DNA of 8,659 nt from Verrucomicrobiota bacterium (GTDB taxonomy: Bacteria > Verrucomicrobiota > Verrucomicrobiia > Limisphaerales > JAEYXS01): NCBI GenBank assembly GCA_021156225.1, contig JAJNBN010000161.1, positions 1-8,659 of the forward strand, in the 5' to 3' direction. Of this stretch, positions 1-6,260 are shown piece after piece. Under the pieces are notes generated by a model. The model was not told the DNA's origin and did not search any database. It saw only the letters and a list, made by a program, of their open reading frames with translations. Position numbers and translations under genes: made by a program. Numbering within the stretch: position 1 is the first letter of the stretch; each line of letters opens with the position of its first letter.

Positions 1-396
1 CCAGGGATTAGCATCCGCACCGCGGTCATTAATCAATTGCAGCAAGATCAGCCAGAAATAGAACAGCGCGATCCAACTGAAAAAACTAAGCGTGGAATAA
101 AGCACCATCCGGTCAAAGAAATCGCAACGGAAAGGGACACTGAGCACGATGAAATCGATACGGGGCGCCCAATGCACGGACGGACCGATGTGCCAGTAGA
201 AGATGGCCCGCAGACCAAGCAGGGTGATGAGAGAGGTGATGAGCGTCTTTTGATTGAACTGGCCGCGTTCGGTTTTCTTGAGCGTGGATAACAGTGTGCC
301 TCCGCGAAAATCATTCGCCGGGACAAAACGATGCGACCGCCAGCTCAACCAGAGGAGCATGGCGGCCGCATTGAGAATGAAATGGATCAGGTCCAT
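1..396 (-). CDS. Multi-pass membrane protein, C-terminus cut by the window edge
   Basis: An open frame of 132 codons starts at an ATG (394-396) and runs without a stop to base 1, so the C-terminal part lies outside the window. An in-frame stop at 421-423 leaves this ATG as the only sensible start, and no Shine-Dalgarno motif precedes it. Three hydrophobic segments are visible at about residues 3-19, 51-70 and 98-122. They are separated by a basic, polar stretch (residues 20-50) and a shorter amphipathic stretch. This places the protein in the inner membrane. The third segment (STLSFFSWIALFYFWLILLQ) is loosely like the first helix of YggT-family proteins, but I cannot confirm a family. The gene starts 40 nt after the sucD stop on the same strand, so it may be the last member of the sucC-sucD transcript. 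Its function is unknown. Confidence 0.7.
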   Translation of the reverse strand, partial: MDLIHFILNAAAMLLWLSWRSHRFVPANDFRGGTLLSTLKKTERGQFNQKTLITSLITLLGLRAIFYWHIGPSVHWAPRIDFIVLSVPFRCDFFDRMVLYSTLSFFSWIALFYFWLILLQLINDRGADANPW

Positions 397-436
397 CAGT
401 AAAACGGTGCGTGGCGAGGCTCACCACCCACGCGAT

Positions 437-1330
437 TTACATCATCTTGAGCAGCGTGTCAGCCATTTCGCTCGGCGTGGCAGCGACTCCGATGCCAGCT
501 TCGCGGAATGCTTCGAACTTCGCGGCGGCCGTACCTTTGCCACCGCTGACGATAGCACCGGCATGGCCCATGCGACGGCCCGGAGGCGCCGTAGAACCGG
601 CAATGAAACCGGCAACCGGCTTGGTGCCGTATTGCTTGATCCACGCCGCGGCTTCTTCTTCGGCGCTGCCGCCGATCTCACCGATCATGATGATGCCGTG
701 CGTTTCTGGATCGGCCATGAACAGCTTGATGACGTCCAGATGCGAGGTGCCGTTCACCGGATCGCCACCGATACCGACACAGGTGGATTGGCCTACGCCA
801 CGGCTGGTCAACTGCCACACGGCTTCATACGTCAACGTGCCGGAGCGGCTCACGACGCCGATGTTGCCCTTCTTGTGGATGTAGCCAGGTGCGATGCCGA
901 TACGGCAGCCGCCTTTGGATTCTGGACCTTCACCCGGCGTTACGATGCCCGGGCAGTTCGGCCCGATGAGACGGGTCTTGTTGTTCTCACCCATGGCGCG
1001 TTTCACGGCCACCATGTCACGCACAGGAATGCCTTCAGTGATGGCGACCACGAGTTCCAACCCAGCGTCCACGCCTTCGAGGATCGCATCGGCAGCGAAC
1101 GGCGGCGGCACGAACACGGCGGAGGCCGTGGCACCGGTGGCCTTCACCGCTTCAGCGACGGTGTCGAAGATGGGCACTTTACCCTCGAACAACTGGCCAC
1201 CTTTGCCGGGAGTCACACCCGCCACGACATTCGTGCCGTAAGCGAGGGACAACTGGGCGTGCCTGGCACCAAACGAACCGGTGATGCCTTGGATCAAAAC
1301 TTTCGTATCGGGTTTGACGATAATGGACAT
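437..1330 (-). CDS. sucD: Succinyl-CoA ligase (ADP-forming) alpha subunit
   Basis: The 297-residue alpha subunit of succinyl-CoA synthetase works with SucC in the cytoplasm to convert succinyl-CoA, phosphate and ADP/GDP to succinate, CoA and ATP/GTP in the TCA cycle. The N-terminal CoA-binding Rossmann part shows ITGS (16-19) and VTPGKGG (39-45). Next come IGPNCPG (122-128), VSRSGTLTYE (160-169) and GIGGDPVNGT (186-195). The transiently phosphorylated histidine is H256 in GRRMGHAGAI. The start aligns with the E. coli protein (289 residues, from memory). The extra length includes a 7-residue insertion (G135-G141) just before the CRIGI segment. The usual glutamine after TGS is phenylalanine here (F20). 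The gene lies 39 nt after a decayed VOC gene that separates it from sucC. No Shine-Dalgarno motif is visible; the bases before the start are AT-rich. Confidence 0.97.
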   Translation of the reverse strand: MSIIVKPDTKVLIQGITGSFGARHAQLSLAYGTNVVAGVTPGKGGQLFEGKVPIFDTVAEAVKATGATASAVFVPPPFAADAILEGVDAGLELVVAITEGIPVRDMVAVKRAMGENNKTRLIGPNCPGIVTPGEGPESKGGCRIGIAPGYIHKKGNIGVVSRSGTLTYEAVWQLTSRGVGQSTCVGIGGDPVNGTSHLDVIKLFMADPETHGIIMIGEIGGSAEEEAAAWIKQYGTKPVAGFIAGSTAPPGRRMGHAGAIVSGGKGTAAAKFEAFREAGIGVAATPSEMADTLLKMM

Positions 1331-1369
1331 AGTAAAGAGTCGTTTTTAAATTTTAGTTAAATGAGCGCA

Positions 1370-1632
1370 TTACGCGCGGCGCTGATTGATTTCCACGTCG
1401 TTGCCAACCCGGTCTTTTACACCCAAGAAACGGCAAACGGGAGAATGGGTGCCCAAGCATTCGTGATCGCCAATGCAGCACCGGCAATCTCGTACTCCAC
1501 CCACCAGGCACCAGGCTGAATCTCATGGGCCATGGTGTTCTTCAGACCCAGCACCTTTTCATAAAAGTGCCGCGCCCGGGCAACGTCCGTGACCGGATAA
1601 CCTGTGAAGGCGATTTCTGTGACGCGGATCAT
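1370..1632 (-). pseudogene. VOC (glyoxalase-like) family gene with internal deletion and frameshift
   Basis: The frame opens with ATG 5 nt after the sucC stop. It encodes the first half of a vicinal-oxygen-chelate domain for about 60 residues: VTEIAFTGYPVTDVARARHF, then FYEKVLGL and WWVEYEIAGAALAIT. After W60 it runs into 11 unrelated residues and a stop at 1417-1419. In another frame, bases 1447-1370 encode the typical end of the same family: HSPVCRFLGVKDRVGNDVEI, then NQRRA and a stop. This matches the family pattern (T/S)PVCR...V.DPDGN....H.R. Intact members are about 120 residues, so roughly 30-40 central codons, including the second alpha helix, are missing and the halves are out of phase. 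A truncated 71-residue protein could still be made, but it has only one of the two modules that form the metal site. The substrate of this subfamily is unknown. Homology is by recalled pattern, not by search. Confidence 0.75.
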
Positions 1633-1637
1633 GACGC

Positions 1638-2843
1638 TTACTTCGCGATGGTCTTGACCACCTTCTGTGCGGCGTCCGCCATCGTGTCACCACTGATGAT
1701 GGTCAACCCGGATTCGGCCAAGGTCTTCTTTCCCGCTGCCACGTTGTTGCCTTCCAGGCGAACCACGAGCGGCAGCGTCAAGCCCGTTTCCTTCACGGCA
1801 GCCACAATGCCCGTCGCGATGACGTTGCAATCCATGATGCCGCCGAAGATGTTCACGAAAATCGCCTTCACGGAGGGATCGCTCAAGATGATCTTGAACG
1901 CCGCCGTGACCTGGTCCTTCGTTGCCCCACCCCCGACGTCCAGGAAGTTGGCGGGCATGCCGCCATAGTGCTGGATGATGTCCATGGTGGACATGGCCAG
2001 ACCGGCGCCATTCACAAGGCAGGCGATGCTGCCATCGAGCTTGATGTAATTCAGCGCGAACTTGCTCGCTTCGATTTCCAAGGGCGATTCCTCGGCGAGG
2101 TCGCGCATCTCCTGGATGTTCTTGTGGCGATAAAGCGCGTTGTCATCTAGGCTGATCTTGGCATCGACGGCCACGATGGCTTCCTTGCCTTCCGGCGTCT
2201 CGACGATGCAGAGGGGATTGATCTCCACCATGGCGGCGTCGCATTCCCACCAAGTCTTGTAAACACCCATGATGAGCTTCACGGCGCCGTTGAAAACATC
2301 GCCCTTCAAGCCGAGGCCGGAAGCGATCTTACGCGCCTGATACGGCTGGATGCCCACAGCGGGATCGATCCATTCCTTGAGGATCTTCTCGGGGGTGTGT
2401 TCCGCGACTTCTTCGATATCCACGCCGCCTTCGGTGCTCGCCATGATGAGCGGACGGGAATTCGCGCGATCCAAGAGGACGGCGAGATAGAATTCCTTTT
2501 TGATCGTCTCGGCGCTCGCCACGAGGATGGTGCTGACCAGACGGCCCTCTTCGCCCGTTTGCTTGGTGACAAGCACTTTGCCGAGCATGTTGTCGGCAAC
2601 GTTGACAGCTTCCTCGACGGACTTCACCAATTTGACGCCACCCTTGAAACCATGCTTGAACGTGCCCTTGCCACGACCACCGGCATGAATTTGGGATTTG
2701 ATGACCGCGAGCTTGTGGCCCGCGTTGAAAAGCTGTTCCGTCGCCGCTTTGGCTTCAGCCACCGTTTTGCAAGGCTGACCTTGCGGCACGGCAACGCCGT
2801 ATTGAGCCAAGAGCTGCTTGGCCTGGTATTCGTGAATGTTCAT
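1638..2843 (-). CDS. sucC: Succinyl-CoA ligase (ADP-forming) beta subunit
   Basis: The 401-residue beta subunit of succinyl-CoA synthetase is an ATP-grasp protein that binds the nucleotide and Mg2+ and completes the active site with SucD. The start is the canonical MNIHEYQAKQLLAQYGV. The ATP-grasp fold carries HAGGRGKG (53-60), MASTEGGVDIEEVAE (134-148) and the metal-binding EINP (207-210). The C-terminal ligase-CoA domain has LVNGAGLAMSTMD (276-288), ANFLDVGGGA (298-307), NIFGGI (331-336) and VVRLEGNN (360-367). Compared with the E. coli enzyme (388 residues, from memory) there is a loop of about 6 residues, TFKHGF (61-66), next to the nucleotide-binding glycine loop. The gene follows gltA on the same strand with a stem-loop between them. 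Its stop is 5 nt before the broken VOC gene. No Shine-Dalgarno motif is seen. Whether ATP or GTP is preferred cannot be told from the sequence. Confidence 0.97.
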   Translation of the reverse strand: MNIHEYQAKQLLAQYGVAVPQGQPCKTVAEAKAATEQLFNAGHKLAVIKSQIHAGGRGKGTFKHGFKGGVKLVKSVEEAVNVADNMLGKVLVTKQTGEEGRLVSTILVASAETIKKEFYLAVLLDRANSRPLIMASTEGGVDIEEVAEHTPEKILKEWIDPAVGIQPYQARKIASGLGLKGDVFNGAVKLIMGVYKTWWECDAAMVEINPLCIVETPEGKEAIVAVDAKISLDDNALYRHKNIQEMRDLAEESPLEIEASKFALNYIKLDGSIACLVNGAGLAMSTMDIIQHYGGMPANFLDVGGGATKDQVTAAFKIILSDPSVKAIFVNIFGGIMDCNVIATGIVAAVKETGLTLPLVVRLEGNNVAAGKKTLAESGLTIISGDTMADAAQKVVKTIAK

Positions 2844-2875
2844 CGTATTTGAAAGATAGGGAAATTAAGGAGAGA

Positions 2876-2899
2876 AAGGGCGGACTCGCGTCCGCCCTT
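2876..2899 (-). terminator. Stem-loop terminator after gltA, possible attenuator before sucC
   Basis: A perfect 10-bp inverted repeat (AAGGGCGGAC / GTCCGCCCTT) encloses a 4-nt loop. Read on the minus strand, it lies 15 nt after the gltA stop and is followed by a pyrimidine-rich run (TCTCTCCTTAATTTCCC). This is the form of a Rho-independent terminator, although the U-tract is interrupted. Only 32 nt separate it from the sucC ATG, which leaves little room for an independent sucC promoter. Partial read-through from gltA is therefore plausible. Confidence 0.7.
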
Positions 2900-2914
2900 C
2901 ATTTTCAGATTATA

Positions 2915-4048
2915 TTACCGCTTTTCGACGGGCGTGACCGTCAATCCGACGGCTGGTCCGATATACTCGCTCTGCGGACGGATGAGGCGGTTATCGGCGA
3001 GTTGCTCAAGGATATGCGCTGTCCAACCAGAGGTGCGCGCGATGGCGAAGATCGGTGTGAACAGATCCGTGGGGATGTCCAAAGAGTAATAGACCGTGGC
3101 GGAATAGAAATCGACGTTCGCGTGCAGGTCTTTGCGTTGCAGCATCAACTCGGCGATGCGTTCGGACATCTGGATCCACTTGGGCTCACCCAGCTTCGAG
3201 CTGAGGATTTGCGCCATGCGCTTCAAGTGAGGCGCGCGCGGGTCGAGCACCTTGTAAACGCGGTGACCGATGCCCATGATCTTTTTCTTCTGCGCCAGGC
3301 AATCTTCCACATAGGCATCCACTTTGGCCAGGGAACCGATCTCATGCAGCATCTTGATGACGCCTTCATTGGCCCCGCCGTGAAGCGGTCCCTTCAAGGT
3401 GCCGATGGCCGTGGTGATCGCCGAGTAGATGTCGCTCAAGGTCGCGATGGTCACGCGGGCGCTGAACGTGGAGGCGTTCATGCCGTGATCCGCGTGGAGG
3501 ACGTAGCACATGTCCATCGTGCTTTCCTTCTCTGCGGAGGGCTTCACGCCATCCATCATGTAGAGGAAATTCGCGGCTTCACCGAGCTTCGGATCCGGAT
3601 GCACCAGCTCCAAACCTTGGCGATGGCGATGGAAATAAGCCGTTACCACCGGGATCTGGGCGATCAAGCGCAACGCTTTGCGGCGCTGGGCGTGCATGGA
3701 ATCATCTTCCGCTGCGGTATCAAAACACCCGAGGGCGGAGACACCCGTGCGGATGACATGCATCGGGCCGGTGTCCTTGGGCAGTTTCTTGATGATATCG
3801 ATGACGCCTTGGGGCAATTCGCGAAAACCTGCCAGCGTGGCCTTCATTTCGGCCAATTCCGTCACCGTCGGCAGCGAACCATGATGCAAAAGATGAACTA
3901 CTTCTTCATAGCTGACCTTGCCGGCGAGTTCATTGATGTCGTAGCCGCAGTAGATCAACTGGCCGACGTCACCCCGCACATCGCTCAGGCGCGTTTTGGC
4001 CGCTACGATACCTTCCAAACCTTTTGCCACTGCCGAGGGGTTACTCAT
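2915..4048 (-). CDS. gltA: Citrate synthase
   Basis: The 377-residue citrate synthase condenses acetyl-CoA and oxaloacetate to citrate, the entry step of the TCA cycle, in the cytoplasm. Its length and N-terminus (GLEGIVAAKTRLSDV...IYCGYDI) resemble the short Bacillus CitZ type rather than the longer, NADH-regulated E. coli type. The catalytic residues are all visible: H223 in GPLHGGAN, H262 in GHRVYK and D313 in NVDFYSATVY. Substrate-binding residues are seen in LHADHGMNAST (185-194), FAIARTSGW (334-342) and IRPQSEYIG (356-364). Some short enzymes of this type act on propionyl-CoA as methylcitrate synthases. With sucC and sucD downstream and no prp genes here, citrate synthase is the better call. 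The start agrees with the family N-terminus; no Shine-Dalgarno motif precedes it. A sigma70-like promoter lies about 50 nt upstream. Confidence 0.96.
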   Translation of the reverse strand: MSNPSAVAKGLEGIVAAKTRLSDVRGDVGQLIYCGYDINELAGKVSYEEVVHLLHHGSLPTVTELAEMKATLAGFRELPQGVIDIIKKLPKDTGPMHVIRTGVSALGCFDTAAEDDSMHAQRRKALRLIAQIPVVTAYFHRHRQGLELVHPDPKLGEAANFLYMMDGVKPSAEKESTMDMCYVLHADHGMNASTFSARVTIATLSDIYSAITTAIGTLKGPLHGGANEGVIKMLHEIGSLAKVDAYVEDCLAQKKKIMGIGHRVYKVLDPRAPHLKRMAQILSSKLGEPKWIQMSERIAELMLQRKDLHANVDFYSATVYYSLDIPTDLFTPIFAIARTSGWTAHILEQLADNRLIRPQSEYIGPAVGLTVTPVEKR

Positions 4049-4097
4049 GGGTCAAAATTCTATGTTTTTGGGTGGTTTTTATGTAAAATGCACGGCC

Positions 4098-4126
4098 AAT
4101 TTAGGGGAGGCATCCAGCAGCGTCAA
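4098..4126 (-). promoter_or_regulatory. Predicted sigma70-type promoter of gltA
   Basis: On the minus strand the -35 hexamer is TTGACG (4121-4126) and the -10 hexamer is TAAATT (4098-4103), with an ideal 17-nt spacer. Transcription would start near 4091, giving a leader of about 43 nt before the gltA ATG. This is a by-eye match to the general consensus; the promoter rules of the source organism are not known to me. Confidence 0.45.
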
Positions 4127-4238
4127 CGGTTTTAGGCCACAGAAAAACACTAATGCATTCTTTGTCTCCACCCGCGCTCCGTGAGCACCCTTCAAATACC
4201 GATTAGAGAGGCTCATGCTCCACTTTGCCACGCTAATG

Positions 4239-4266
4239 TTGACCCTAAACTCATGCTTGTTAGGAT
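4239..4266 (+). promoter_or_regulatory. Predicted sigma70-type promoter of pyrG
   Basis: TTGACC (4239-4244) and TAGGAT (4261-4266) lie 16 nt apart on the plus strand. Transcription would start near 4273 and give a leader of about 120 nt that contains the hairpin at 4359-4382. The -10 element is imperfect, so this is a tentative call. Confidence 0.3.
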
Positions 4267-4358
4267 GTTCCCCCCGCGTTGTTTCGTAACCAAGCCCTAA
4301 TGTTCTTTCGTCACCCCGCTTTACAGCCGCCTCAAGGTTGGGTTTAATAGGCGGAACA

Positions 4359-4382
4359 AAGGACGGCGTCATGGCCGTCCTT
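4359..4382 (+). promoter_or_regulatory. Hairpin immediately upstream of the pyrG start
   Basis: A perfect 9-bp stem (AAGGACGGC / GCCGTCCTT) has a 6-nt loop (GTCATG) and ends 13 nt before the pyrG ATG. On the plus strand it is followed by AGCATTTTAG, a poor U-tract. On the minus strand it is followed by TTTGTTCC. Its place in the leader of a pyrimidine-biosynthesis gene suggests an attenuator or a translational control element. It could instead be a terminator that blocks leftward antisense transcription. The fold is clear but the role is inferred. Confidence 0.5.
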
Positions 4383-4395
4383 AGCATTTTAGACC

Positions 4396-6009
4396 ATGAA
4401 ATATATTTTCGTCACCGGCGGTGTGGTTAGCTCCTTGGGTAAAGGCCTCACAGCCGCTGCTCTGGGCACTCTGCTCGAAAACCGCGGGTTGAAGGTCGCC
4501 CTCCAGAAGTTTGACCCCTACCTGAATCTCGACCCCGGCACGATGAGCCCTTACCAGCACGGCGAGGTATATGTGCTGGATGACGGGGCGGAGACGGACT
4601 TGGACTTGGGCCACTACGAGCGCTTCACGAACGTGAAGCTGACGCGCATGAACAACCTGACGAGCGGTCAGGTGTATGCCCGCGTGCTGGATAAGGAACG
4701 CAAAGGCGAATATCTAGGCAAGACGGTGCAGGTCATTCCACACGTCACCGATGAGATCCAGCTCCGCATCACCCAGCTCGCCGAGCAATCCAAGGTGGAT
4801 GTGGTCATCACTGAGATCGGCGGCACTACGGGCGATATCGAAGGCCTGCCCTTCCTCGAAGCCATCCGGGAATTTGCGCTCGAAGTCGGCCATGGCAACG
4901 TCGTTTTCCTGCACGTTACTTACGTTCCCTTCATCAAGGCCGCCGGTGAATTGAAGACCAAACCCACGCAGCAATCCGTCGCCAAGCTGCGTGAGATCGG
5001 TATCACACCGCACATCCTCGTCTGCCGTTGCGAGAAGCCGCTCGACAAGGAATTGCGCCAGAAGATTTCCCTGTTCTGCAATGTCCCATACGAAGCGGTT
5101 ATCGAAGAAAAGGACGTGGATCACAGCATCTATGAAGTGCCCTTGATGCTGCAACGCGAGCGCATGGATGAACTCGTGTGCAAGCTGCTCCACCTGGAGA
5201 CGCCCGCGCCGAACATGACGCATTGGCAGGACATCATCCGCAAGCTCATCGCCCCGCAACATCGCGTGCGCATCGGTGTCGTCGGCAAATACATCGAGCT
5301 GAACGACGCTTACAAATCGGTTTACGAGGCCATCATCCACGGCGGTGTGGCGAATGATTGCGGCGTGGAGATCGAGAAAGTGGACGCCGAGGACATCGAG
5401 AAATTCGGCGCGGAAAAGATTTTGAAAGGCCTAAGCGGCATCCTCGTTCCCGGTGGTTTCGGTGAACGCGGCATCGAAGGCAAGATCATGGCCGCGCGTT
5501 ATGCCCGTGAGAACAAGCTGCCTTACCTCGGCCTGTGCCTGGGCATGCAGATCGCGTGCATCGAATTCGCCCGCAACGTGCTCAACCATGCGGGAGCGCA
5601 TTCCACAGAGTTCGACCCGCACACCACGAACCCGGTCATCTGCCTCATGGATGAGCAGAAGAAAGTGACGACCAAAGGCGGCACCATGCGCCTCGGCTCA
5701 CAAGCCTGTCACCTGGCCCCGGGCTCGAAAGCGGCGACGCTCTACAAGTCCGAAGTGGTCCACGAACGTCATCGCCATCGTTACGAGTTCAACAACACCT
5801 ATCGCCAGCAATATGAGGACAAGGGTTTCTCATTCAGTGGCACCTCGCCGGACGGCAAGCTAGTGGAAGTCATCGAACTGAAGAATCATCCCTTCTACGT
5901 GGCCAGCCAGTTCCACCCGGAATTCCAGAGCAAGCCGAACATGCCGCATCCGCTGTTCCAAGGCTTCATCGCCGCCGTGCATGAGCATATGCACCACAAG
6001 CCGCTGTAA
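4396..6009 (+). CDS. pyrG: CTP synthase (glutamine-hydrolysing)
   Basis: The 537-residue CTP synthase makes CTP from UTP, ATP and glutamine, the last step of de novo pyrimidine nucleotide synthesis, in the cytoplasm. The N-terminal synthetase domain (about 1-266) shows FVTGGVVSSLGKG (5-17) with the P-loop lysine K16. It also shows DPGTMSPYQHGEV (46-58), the Mg2+ ligands D70 (in ETDLDLGHYERF) and E140 (in ITEIGGTTGDIE), and KTKPTQ (187-192). The C-terminal class I glutamine amidotransferase domain (about 290-535) has the oxyanion loop GGFGERG (353-359), nucleophile C381 in GLCLGMQ, and H507 and E509 in FHPEF. GGTMRLG (428-434) and ERHRHRYE (457-464) are family signatures. All catalytic residues are intact and the length is normal. 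The start matches the family; no Shine-Dalgarno motif is visible. The next gene begins 15 nt after the stop, which suggests an operon with folC. Confidence 0.98.
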   Translation: MKYIFVTGGVVSSLGKGLTAAALGTLLENRGLKVALQKFDPYLNLDPGTMSPYQHGEVYVLDDGAETDLDLGHYERFTNVKLTRMNNLTSGQVYARVLDKERKGEYLGKTVQVIPHVTDEIQLRITQLAEQSKVDVVITEIGGTTGDIEGLPFLEAIREFALEVGHGNVVFLHVTYVPFIKAAGELKTKPTQQSVAKLREIGITPHILVCRCEKPLDKELRQKISLFCNVPYEAVIEEKDVDHSIYEVPLMLQRERMDELVCKLLHLETPAPNMTHWQDIIRKLIAPQHRVRIGVVGKYIELNDAYKSVYEAIIHGGVANDCGVEIEKVDAEDIEKFGAEKILKGLSGILVPGGFGERGIEGKIMAARYARENKLPYLGLCLGMQIACIEFARNVLNHAGAHSTEFDPHTTNPVICLMDEQKKVTTKGGTMRLGSQACHLAPGSKAATLYKSEVVHERHRHRYEFNNTYRQQYEDKGFSFSGTSPDGKLVEVIELKNHPFYVASQFHPEFQSKPNMPHPLFQGFIAAVHEHMHHKPL

Positions 6010-6024
6010 AGCGTTCGAAAATCT

Positions 6025-6225
6025 ATGGCTGTTCCTGAAGAAAATTCCGGCAGTTTGGATCAAGAGCTGGTGTTCCCCGACTGGAGCGGCATGAAGGAGC
6101 ACGCTCCCATGAGCTTTGAGCAGGCTTATAAGTACAATCAGGAACTCATTGCCATGTTCCCGCCCAAACCAGGTGAAGAGGCGCGTCGTTGGTCGGCGAA
6201 GAGTGAGGTTGAATTCGTCTTGTGA
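6025..6225 (+). CDS. Small conserved-looking protein of unknown function
   Basis: A 66-codon gene begins 15 nt after pyrG and ends 35 nt before folC, all on the same strand. I do not recognise a named family. The protein is soluble in character, with no signal peptide, membrane segment or cysteine. It has an acidic N-terminal tail with a proline/tryptophan patch (VFPDW, 16-20). A likely helix follows (MSFEQAYKYNQELIAMF, 29-45), then a PPKPGEEARRW turn (46-56) and a tail ending in EVEFVL. The tight spacing and the amphipathic helix argue for a real gene. I have a vague recollection of similar short proteins with FVL-type ends in Verrucomicrobiota, which I cannot verify. ATG 6025 is chosen as the first start after pyrG; internal ATGs at 6091 and 6109 are alternatives. 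Confidence 0.7.
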   Translation: MAVPEENSGSLDQELVFPDWSGMKEHAPMSFEQAYKYNQELIAMFPPKPGEEARRWSAKSEVEFVL

Positions 6226-6260
6226 GTTGCCATTTGTCTTTCTGATTTAAGAAACCCCGC

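Larger units (their letters stand above)
4049..4395. other. Divergent intergenic control region between gltA and pyrG
   Basis: This 347-bp gap separates two divergently read genes and is visibly less GC-rich than the genes around it. It holds a good promoter candidate for gltA, a weaker one for pyrG, and a hairpin next to the pyrG start. A 102-codon frame on the minus strand (4079-4387) fills nearly all of it. That frame overlaps both promoter candidates, uses many rare codons (TTA, CTA, AGG, AGA) and has no recognisable domain, so I do not call it a gene. Confidence 0.6.

Noticed and set aside
254..1360. Long plus-strand open frame (368 codons) opposite sucD
   Set aside because: It lies almost wholly antisense to a clear sucD gene. 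Its product is rich in His, Arg, Asp and Gly with no domain, as expected from the complement of GC-rich codons.
1331..1369. Internal promoter for sucD with TAAAAT as -10
   Set aside because: The AT-rich stretch has a passable -10, but the hexamer 17 nt upstream is CGCGCG, so there is no -35 support.
1370..1632. Methylmalonyl-CoA epimerase linked to succinyl-CoA metabolism
   Set aside because: The VOC fold and the neighbouring succinyl-CoA ligase make this tempting, but the N-terminal and C-terminal signatures fit a generic VOC subfamily better and the gene is broken.
2844..2875. Separate sucC promoter
   Set aside because: No pair of hexamers with acceptable spacing fits between the hairpin and the start codon.
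2849..4135. Plus-strand open frame of 428 codons opposite gltA
   Set aside because: It mirrors the citrate synthase gene and encodes a low-complexity product rich in His, Arg, Gln and Asp. The catalytic motifs on the other strand are unambiguous.
4714..5340. Minus-strand open frame of 208 codons opposite pyrG
   Set aside because: It is fully inside pyrG, has no recognisable domain, and has the Asp/Leu/His-rich composition of an antisense shadow.
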